This document shows positions 59,153-64,000 of a stretch of DNA of 64,000 nucleotides, piece by piece; positions within the stretch are counted from its first letter, which is position 1; each line of letters opens with the position of its first letter. The DNA is from VMCP01 sp964527775 (GTDB lineage Bacteria > Bacteroidota > Bacteroidia > NS11-12g > UBA955). A program made the position numbers and the translations under genes. The notes under the pieces were generated by a model. It had not been told where the DNA came from. It saw only the letters and a program-made list of their open reading frames with translations, and did no database searches. The stretch covers positions 46,655-110,654 of the forward strand of contig CAZGQS010000007.1 in assembly GCA_964527775.1 (NCBI GenBank), given 5' to 3'.

Positions 59153-59181
59153 AAGGCTACTCAATTTGGGTAGCCTTTTTT
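59153..59181 (+). terminator. Intrinsic terminator merging into the next promoter
   Basis: The stem AAGGCTAC / GTAGCCTT (59153-59177), extendable through flanking A and T, is followed by six T, then TAACTTTG begins 6 bases after the hairpin. Confidence 0.9.
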
Positions 59182-59183
59182 AT

Positions 59184-59191
59184 TAACTTTG
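59184..59191 (+). promoter_or_regulatory. -7 box TAACTTTG, leaderless arrangement
   Basis: Exact TAnnTTTG match ending 5 bases before ATG 59197 of the small membrane protein gene. Confidence 0.6.
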
Positions 59192-59196
59192 TTGGC

Positions 59197-59400
59197 ATGA
59201 AACCGGGTTACAAATACCATCTTTTTACGGCAATTCTTTTCATTACCATTGGGATATATATTTTGGTTGTTCCTCAAGCCGCTATAAATATCAGCAAGTA
59301 TGAATATTCCAATTTAATCTTCGCTATGGTCTTGTTTTTGTGGGGCGCTTTCAGAGGATATAAAGCGTTGTCTATTCACCGGAAGAACAAGGAAGCATGA
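59197..59400 (+). CDS. Small two-helix membrane protein
   Basis: This 67-residue protein has two membrane segments (LFTAILFITIGIYILVV and LIFAMVLFLWGAFRGYKAL) and a basic end. Its position next to a promoter and its ATGA overlap with the PstS-like gene suggest that it is real. I do not recognise the family. Confidence 0.6.
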   Translation: MKPGYKYHLFTAILFITIGIYILVVPQAAINISKYEYSNLIFAMVLFLWGAFRGYKALSIHRKNKEA

Positions 59401-60377
59401 GAATTCTTTTGCTCCTAGCAGCTGTAGCTTTTTGGGGATGTCAGGAAATATCCTTCTCTGGAAAGGGAAAAGACGTTCCTACGGCTGGGCAAGTATCTAT
59501 TGGCTTCGAATGGGGAGATACCTTTATGGTTCAACAGTGGCTAGAAATTTTTCACTCTCAATATCCCAAGGCAAAAATCACCCCTATCTACGGCAACTAT
59601 TCTGAATTGACAGATTTGCTGTTGAAAGATTCGTTACACGGTGTATTCATGCACGAAAGATTCAATTCAGACCAATTAGCTTGGTTGAAACAACAAAAAA
59701 ATTCTACAGTCAATGAAATTGAATTAGGTACCACTTCTTTGGTTTTTATAACTTCTCGGGAGTCTCGAATAGAAAACCTGAAATTAGACCAAATTAGAAA
59801 TGAACTTTTTGGGGGGATTTTCAAAAAACCAGTCAATGAGGCAAGTTACAATTGGATACTTCCCTCTAGGTCTTCATCGGAGTGGGGAAGGTTAGCGAAA
59901 TTCTTCTCAAGTCAGAATTACGTCACAAACTCAAAAGGCGGACTATCTGATTCTTCAGAAAGTAAGGAGCAACAATGGATGAATCATCAACCTGGAAATC
60001 ATGTTCGTTGGATCAATAGCCATCAAGATATCATTCAATACGTTTCTAGGAATCCCAATACAGTAGGGGTGGTTTCGTTAAATTGTATTGCAGATAAAAA
60101 AGACAGTCTTGCTTTGGCTAATTCCCAAAATGTGAAGGTGTTGGCCGTTGAAAATAACCAAGGAAAATTCACTTATCCCTTTCAATCGCAAATTAGTCTG
60201 TCACAATATCCGTTTGATCAACCCGTTGTAAGTTATGAAATGCAAGGTTATTCAGGATTAATTACGGGTTTTGTGCTTTATTGTAACAGTCAAGCCGGAC
60301 AGGCGCTCATGAAGAAATCGGGGTTGTTGCCTAAAAACTACCAAGGCCGTAAAATAGAATTAGACCTTCCTAATTGA
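59397..60377 (+). CDS. PstS-like substrate-binding lipoprotein
   Basis: This 326-residue lipoprotein has a short signal ending FWGC. The fold resembles phosphate-type solute-binding proteins: MVQQWLEIFHSQYPKAKI, LELGTTSLVFI-like strand, LKLDQIRNELFGGIF, GVVSLNCIA and a C-terminal YSGLITGFVLYCNSQAGQ with NYQGRKIEL. The early ligand-loop glycine-threonine residues of true PstS are not obvious, so the ligand is uncertain. No permease or ATPase is next to it. The TPR gene follows with its own promoter. Confidence 0.75.
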   Translation: MRILLLLAAVAFWGCQEISFSGKGKDVPTAGQVSIGFEWGDTFMVQQWLEIFHSQYPKAKITPIYGNYSELTDLLLKDSLHGVFMHERFNSDQLAWLKQQKNSTVNEIELGTTSLVFITSRESRIENLKLDQIRNELFGGIFKKPVNEASYNWILPSRSSSEWGRLAKFFSSQNYVTNSKGGLSDSSESKEQQWMNHQPGNHVRWINSHQDIIQYVSRNPNTVGVVSLNCIADKKDSLALANSQNVKVLAVENNQGKFTYPFQSQISLSQYPFDQPVVSYEMQGYSGLITGFVLYCNSQAGQALMKKSGLLPKNYQGRKIELDLPN

Positions 60378-60402
60378 AGAAGTAATTGAACAATTTAAAG
60401 GG

Positions 60403-60410
60403 TATATTTG
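60403..60410 (+). promoter_or_regulatory. -7 box TATATTTG with long leader
   Basis: Exact TAnnTTTG match 59 bases before the ATG of the TPR gene. The A/T-rich leader has no Shine-Dalgarno sequence. Confidence 0.55.
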
Positions 60411-60469
60411 TCGTAATTAATAATTAGCTAACCTACTTTTAACATATATTTATTTTTTTTGCAGTCAAA

Positions 60470-62239
60470 ATGAAAAGACATCTTTTATTTACAGTATTAT
60501 CCATCGGGCTTTCCTTACAGGGTTTAAATGCTCAAACCATTAAAGAGGCTGAACGTTTCGTGAGAAATGAACAATACGAAGACGCGGCCGGTGTATATAC
60601 CAAACTTATTGCCAAGAAACCAAAAGACGGTATGAATTACTATTATTCAGCCGTGAATCACCTTCTTAAAGGCGATTCTATTTCTGCCATTCAAATTTTA
60701 GATCAAGGCGCAATCAACGCTCCTAAATGTAAAATGATCTTGGTTGGTAAAGGTATGTTGGCACTTCGTCAAGGCAATAACGCTTCAGCCGAAAACTATT
60801 TTGTTCAAGCACAAGACATCAGTAAAAAGAAAAAAGGACTAATCAACAAAGAAATAGGTAGAGCCTACCTTTCGGTTGGAACATCCGACGAGAAAGCAGA
60901 AATTGCCAATGCTCAAAAAGCAAAAACCTATTTGGAAGCTGCCGTTGATGATTTCGAAACTAAATTGCTTTTGGGTGATGCTCTTATGGTCATTAACAAA
61001 GCAGATCTATCTCAAGCCGTTCAACAGTTCATCGTATCTGGTTACGAACAACCCGAAGATCCTCGTCCATTGTTGAAAGAAGCCTACGTATATAGAAGAG
61101 TAAAAAACTATGAACTTTCTAAATTGCGTATCGCTGAAGCTTTGAGTAAGGATTTAGAATATGCGCCTGCTTACAGACAAATGGCAGAGGTATTGCAATT
61201 GATGGGACAGAAAGATAGTTCTATTTACTATTTCGAGCAATATTTGAAGCGTAACAATAACTTGTCTGCTCGCGTTAAATATGTGGAAGCTCTTTATTTG
61301 AATAGTGAATTCGATAGAGCTATTGCTGAAGGTAAAGCCCTTTTAAAGCAAAAAGAAGTACCCAATATCTACGGTGTTATTGCTTATGCAATTGTAGGTA
61401 AGAAAGATGCAACCGCTGAAGAGATTAATGATGGACTTGAAAACTTCAAGATGTATGAAGATAAGTTTGTAGCTCCTAAAAATCGTAAATTGTTCAACCG
61501 CGAAATGTACTTCAAGGCAACCTTACTTTACAGAGCCGATAAACAAAAGGAAGCGTTTGAATTATTTACCAAAGTACTTCAAGATACTGCAAAATCTACA
61601 GAAAGTATGTATGATGCCGTTCGTGAACAATACTACAATTTAGGTTCAGACTTGCACAAAGAGATTTCGAAATTGGATAAAGAAAATACAGATGGTGTGA
61701 ACGATGTTCAGATTGCCGGACTAAAAGGCAAGAAATATGGTGCTTTTGATAAGGCCTACAAAACCTTGGAATTGAAGCGCGTAAAGAACGGCGGTACTTT
61801 GAATTTGAGAGATCTATTCTTTGCTGGTCGTTGCTTGGATTTCATGGAGCGCTACGAAGAGTCAGTGAAAACCTACAACGAAATCATTACACAAGATACG
61901 AACTACATTTCTGGTTACTATTTAGTGGCCCAGTCATCTGCTCTTTTAGACCCAACAGATTCTACTGGAAATGTGACAGCAGCTTACAATCGTTGGTTGA
62001 ATAAACTTACTCCAGAAGATCAGGTGAAATTCAAAAAAGACATTGAAAATGCCTATCGCAACATGGCCTTCTATGCACAGAAGAACAAAAGATACGAAGA
62101 TTGCAGCTACTACTACGGGAAAGTTTTGGAAGTGAATCCTGAAGATACCGTGACCGCTGACATTAAAGCTCGTATTGATGAGTACCTCGAAAAACTTCGC
62201 GCACGTGAGGCTCGTCAAAAAGCAGCGGGTAAAAAATAA
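60470..62239 (+). CDS. Exported TPR-repeat protein
   Basis: This 589-residue protein has signal peptide KRHLLFTVLSIGLSLQGLNAQ. The mature part is almost wholly tetratricopeptide repeats; units such as YEDAAGVYTKLIAKKPKDG, YAPAYRQMAEVLQLMGQKDSS and YEESVKTYNEIITQDTNYIS show the A-G-Y-A-P pattern. It ends in a basic tail (RARE ARQ KAAGKK). It is a periplasmic scaffold of unknown partners. In Bacteroidota such proteins often follow PstS-like and ExbBD/TonB genes, but no Exb or TonB gene is visible here. Confidence 0.82.
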   Translation: MKRHLLFTVLSIGLSLQGLNAQTIKEAERFVRNEQYEDAAGVYTKLIAKKPKDGMNYYYSAVNHLLKGDSISAIQILDQGAINAPKCKMILVGKGMLALRQGNNASAENYFVQAQDISKKKKGLINKEIGRAYLSVGTSDEKAEIANAQKAKTYLEAAVDDFETKLLLGDALMVINKADLSQAVQQFIVSGYEQPEDPRPLLKEAYVYRRVKNYELSKLRIAEALSKDLEYAPAYRQMAEVLQLMGQKDSSIYYFEQYLKRNNNLSARVKYVEALYLNSEFDRAIAEGKALLKQKEVPNIYGVIAYAIVGKKDATAEEINDGLENFKMYEDKFVAPKNRKLFNREMYFKATLLYRADKQKEAFELFTKVLQDTAKSTESMYDAVREQYYNLGSDLHKEISKLDKENTDGVNDVQIAGLKGKKYGAFDKAYKTLELKRVKNGGTLNLRDLFFAGRCLDFMERYEESVKTYNEIITQDTNYISGYYLVAQSSALLDPTDSTGNVTAAYNRWLNKLTPEDQVKFKKDIENAYRNMAFYAQKNKRYEDCSYYYGKVLEVNPEDTVTADIKARIDEYLEKLRAREARQKAAGKK

Positions 62240-62244
62240 GTAAA

Positions 62245-62256
62245 TTAAACGTTTAA
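62245..62256. promoter_or_regulatory. Palindrome TTAAACGTTTAA (candidate operator 2)
   Basis: Perfect 12-bp palindrome identical to that at 57112-57123, here extended to 14 bp (ATTAAACGTTTAAT, 62244-62257), 50 bases before the T9SS subtilase start and 5 bases after the TPR gene stop. Confidence 0.4.
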
Positions 62257-62263
62257 TATGATT

Positions 62264-62291
62264 AGGCCGGCTCACAAGAGTCGGCCTTTTT
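62264..62291 (+). terminator. Intrinsic terminator merging into the next promoter
   Basis: The 10-bp stem AGGCCGGCTC / GAGTCGGCCT (one G-T pair, loop ACAA, 62264-62287) is followed by a T run; TATCTTTG begins 6 bases after the hairpin. Confidence 0.9.
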
Positions 62292-62293
62292 GT

Positions 62294-62301
62294 TATCTTT
62301 G
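62294..62301 (+). promoter_or_regulatory. -7 box TATCTTTG, leaderless arrangement
   Basis: Exact TAnnTTTG match ending 5 bases before ATG 62307 of the subtilase gene. Confidence 0.6.
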
Positions 62302-62306
62302 ATTTT

Positions 62307-63923
62307 ATGTTGAAATGGGCTTTTTTGATTTTCGGGGGATGTTTTTTCCAATTAGTTTCTGCACAAAACCTTCCTACCCATACTCTGCCCATACACTTTC
62401 AAAGTGACATTAGTATAGAACAACTAAAAGTTCGACTTTCAGATTTAAACATATCAGTAATTGACAGGGATTGGGGCTGGTTCAGTGCATCAGGCGTGAA
62501 TGCGTCCCTCGAAAAAATAAAAAACACCGATGGAATCAACCTTGTTTACCAATCCAAACCCATTTCTAAAAGGTATCAACCCAACGATCCATATTTCGCC
62601 AAGCAATTTCACCTAACTCATATCCGTGCCGAAAAAGTGTGGGATTTTACCACGGGCGTGACCAATAGAACTGGTGATACGTTGATTATTGCTGTCATTG
62701 ACGATGGAATTGATACCACCCATGAAGATTTGCGGTCTCAGATTTGGCAAAATGCTCTTGAAATACCCAACAATCAAATAGATGATGATCAAAATGGCTA
62801 CGTGGATGATTATTTGGGATGGAATGCCGGTGACCAAAACGGAACTGTTTATACTTCTATATCGCAGTTTGACGGACATGGAACTGCTGTAGCAGGTGTA
62901 GCGGCGGCCCGTGCAAATAATTCGAAAGGAATTTCTGGTGTTTTGTGGAACGCCAAAATTTTGCCCGTCAATTGTTATCCTAATGATGAAGTTGATGTGG
63001 AAGCAGGTGTGCTTCGCGCCATGCTATATATATATAGGATGAAGAAGTTGTATTTGGAGTCCAATGGAATGAAAGGTGCAAACATCGGTGCACTGAATAT
63101 GTCAGTTGGTATGGATAATGGCTTTCCTTCCGATGCTCCATGGTGGTGTCCCTTGTATGATTCCTTAGGATCAGTGGGTGTTTGGAGTGCTACCGCAGCT
63201 ACCAATCGAAATGTAAATGTAGAAACCACAGGTGATCTTCCAAGTTTATGTCCGTCAAACTATATGATTTCGGTGAATTTATGTGACTTGAACAATCAAC
63301 ATTCAGGGAGCGGATATTCAGATACCTTCATTGATATAGCAGCGCCTGGCAACGATGCTTATACGACCATGCCCAATGTGTTACTTCCGGGGGAGCCTTA
63401 TTCTTATGAATCGGGTACATCGTTCGCATCGCCTATGGTAGCCGCATCGATGTTGTTGTTGGAGTCGTTCACATGCGACACTTACATGAAGTTAAAAGTA
63501 GAAAACCCAGAGCTTGCCATGCAACTGATGCGGAGTTGGTTGAGTAAAGGTGTCAAGAAATCTGCATCCTTGAGCACAAAAACCCAAATGGGAGGTTGTT
63601 TAGATGTGTACGGTTCATGGAATGCCATGGTAGAATGGTGCCAAAAGATAGATACAACCTTCAAATTATCGGGAGAAGAGGTTAAGGAATCGGCAGTTTT
63701 TCAGGTTTATCCTCAGCCCATATATAAGGATGAAGCATTAAACATTGAAGTTTCAGTGGGTGGATGGATAGAAATCTACAATTTCCTGGGACGAAAGATG
63801 GGGGAGTGGAAGGTAGAAAAGGGGAAGAATGAGGTTTATTTGGGGCTAAGGGGGGGAGTGTATACGGTGCTTTTTAGGACTGAACAAAAAAAGACAAAAA
63901 AAGTTCAAATTTTAGTAGACTGA
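62307..63923 (+). CDS. Subtilisin-like (S8) serine peptidase with T9SS sorting domain
   Basis: This 538-residue secreted protease has signal peptide WAFLIFGGCFFQLVSAQ, an inhibitor-like propeptide (about 25-95) and an S8 domain with catalytic Asp132 (AVIDDGID), His191 (DGHGTAVAGV), oxyanion Asn300 (AATN) and Ser372 (ESGTSFASPMVAA). The C-terminus from about residue 465 (FQVYPQPIYKDEALNIEV) is a type A T9SS sorting domain. It is probably delivered to the cell surface or medium to digest proteins. An identical palindrome, a terminator and a promoter box are packed in the 67 bases before it. Confidence 0.92.
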   Translation: MLKWAFLIFGGCFFQLVSAQNLPTHTLPIHFQSDISIEQLKVRLSDLNISVIDRDWGWFSASGVNASLEKIKNTDGINLVYQSKPISKRYQPNDPYFAKQFHLTHIRAEKVWDFTTGVTNRTGDTLIIAVIDDGIDTTHEDLRSQIWQNALEIPNNQIDDDQNGYVDDYLGWNAGDQNGTVYTSISQFDGHGTAVAGVAAARANNSKGISGVLWNAKILPVNCYPNDEVDVEAGVLRAMLYIYRMKKLYLESNGMKGANIGALNMSVGMDNGFPSDAPWWCPLYDSLGSVGVWSATAATNRNVNVETTGDLPSLCPSNYMISVNLCDLNNQHSGSGYSDTFIDIAAPGNDAYTTMPNVLLPGEPYSYESGTSFASPMVAASMLLLESFTCDTYMKLKVENPELAMQLMRSWLSKGVKKSASLSTKTQMGGCLDVYGSWNAMVEWCQKIDTTFKLSGEEVKESAVFQVYPQPIYKDEALNIEVSVGGWIEIYNFLGRKMGEWKVEKGKNEVYLGLRGGVYTVLFRTEQKKTKKVQILVD

Positions 63924-63969
63924 AAATGTGCGACTTAGTGTATTCTGTTGAATTTTTTCTGGGTGTAGG

Positions 63970-64000
63970 TTTGGAAATGCAGAAATAAGTAGTACTTTTG
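63970..64000 (+). promoter_or_regulatory. Promoter pointing out of the window (TTTG, 19-bp spacer, TACTTTTG)
   Basis: TTTG at 63970-63973 and TACTTTTG at 63993-64000 have the same 19-base spacing and same -7 box as the HU promoter. It should drive a gene just beyond the right edge. The rest of 63924-64000 shows no gene. Confidence 0.65.

Overview
The window is a 64 kb piece of a Bacteroidota chromosome, most likely a Flavobacteriales-type free-living or aquatic lineage. The evidence is: four proteins ending in a type IX secretion (T9SS) type A sorting domain; phylum-typical families (DUF4465, DUF4290, DUF2480, DUF1599, DUF5723, DUF5777, IPExxxVDY, BT_3928-type DoxX); a Rho factor with a large disordered insertion; no Shine-Dalgarno sequences; and repeated use of the Bacteroidota -7 promoter box TAnnTTTG. 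A run of exactly 100 N at 468-567 shows that it is a draft scaffold. Genes are packed tightly and no gene-free stretch exceeds 300 bases. I see no prophage, insertion sequence, CRISPR array, restriction system or transferred island.

Layout. 1-2357: the end of a TonB-dependent receptor, a DUF4465 T9SS protein and a beta-propeller lipoprotein, resembling a vitamin B12 (btuB/btuG) uptake locus. 2384-7170: LptF/LptG-type permease, glycosyltransferase, ABC exporter, GNAT acetyltransferase. 7224-9958: class I aldolase, accD, gcvH, VanZ-like protein. 10017-15557 (minus): small secreted protein, tRNA-Cys, and an amidohydrolase / HlyD / FtsX-type permease / LolD-type ATPase operon. 15579-19397: a six-gene operon of OB-fold protein, YceI, two heme-motif lipoproteins and two DUF5777 barrels. 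19387-22727 (minus): fluoride channel, a so-called asparagine synthetase B family protein, GT-C glycosyltransferase. 22765-29432: flavin reductase, rho, acidic protein, SDR, T9SS protein, DUF5723. 29437-31430 (minus): DUF4290 and murA. 31503-33507: TetR-like protein and ABC1 kinase. 33495-41661: cell-surface glycan enzymes, kynurenine monooxygenase-like protein, M61 peptidase, Ldh2-type dehydrogenase, a lipoprotein and a barrel-like protein. 41742-46475: DUF2480, pyk, IPExxxVDY-like, acpP-fabF-rnc. 46479-53428: UvrD-nuclease, DUF1599, DoxX-thioredoxin fusion, DppB-like permease, aroK, HU. 53499-64000: aminotransferase, lipoproteins, holA, T9SS Asp-box protein, PstS-like lipoprotein, TPR protein, T9SS subtilase, and a promoter pointing out of the window.

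The main signals beyond gene content are regulatory and architectural. (1) TAnnTTTG boxes lie only 3-10 bases before the start codon of about ten genes, which predicts leaderless mRNAs, while highly expressed genes have leaders of roughly 25-60 bases. (2) At four junctions an intrinsic terminator runs into the next gene's TAnnTTTG box 6-8 bases after the hairpin. (3) Nine of ten convergent gene pairs overlap or abut (24 bases of overlap to 5 bases apart) with no room for a terminator. (4) Two related 7-bp tandem arrays each contribute the stop codon of a neighbouring gene. (5) The palindrome TTAAACGTTTAA occurs twice, each time just upstream of a T9SS cargo gene. (6) The 15579-19397 operon looks like a possible outer-membrane electron-transfer module. 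(7) MurA carries Asp where the fosfomycin-target Cys is expected.

All calls come from reading the sequence; no database search was run.
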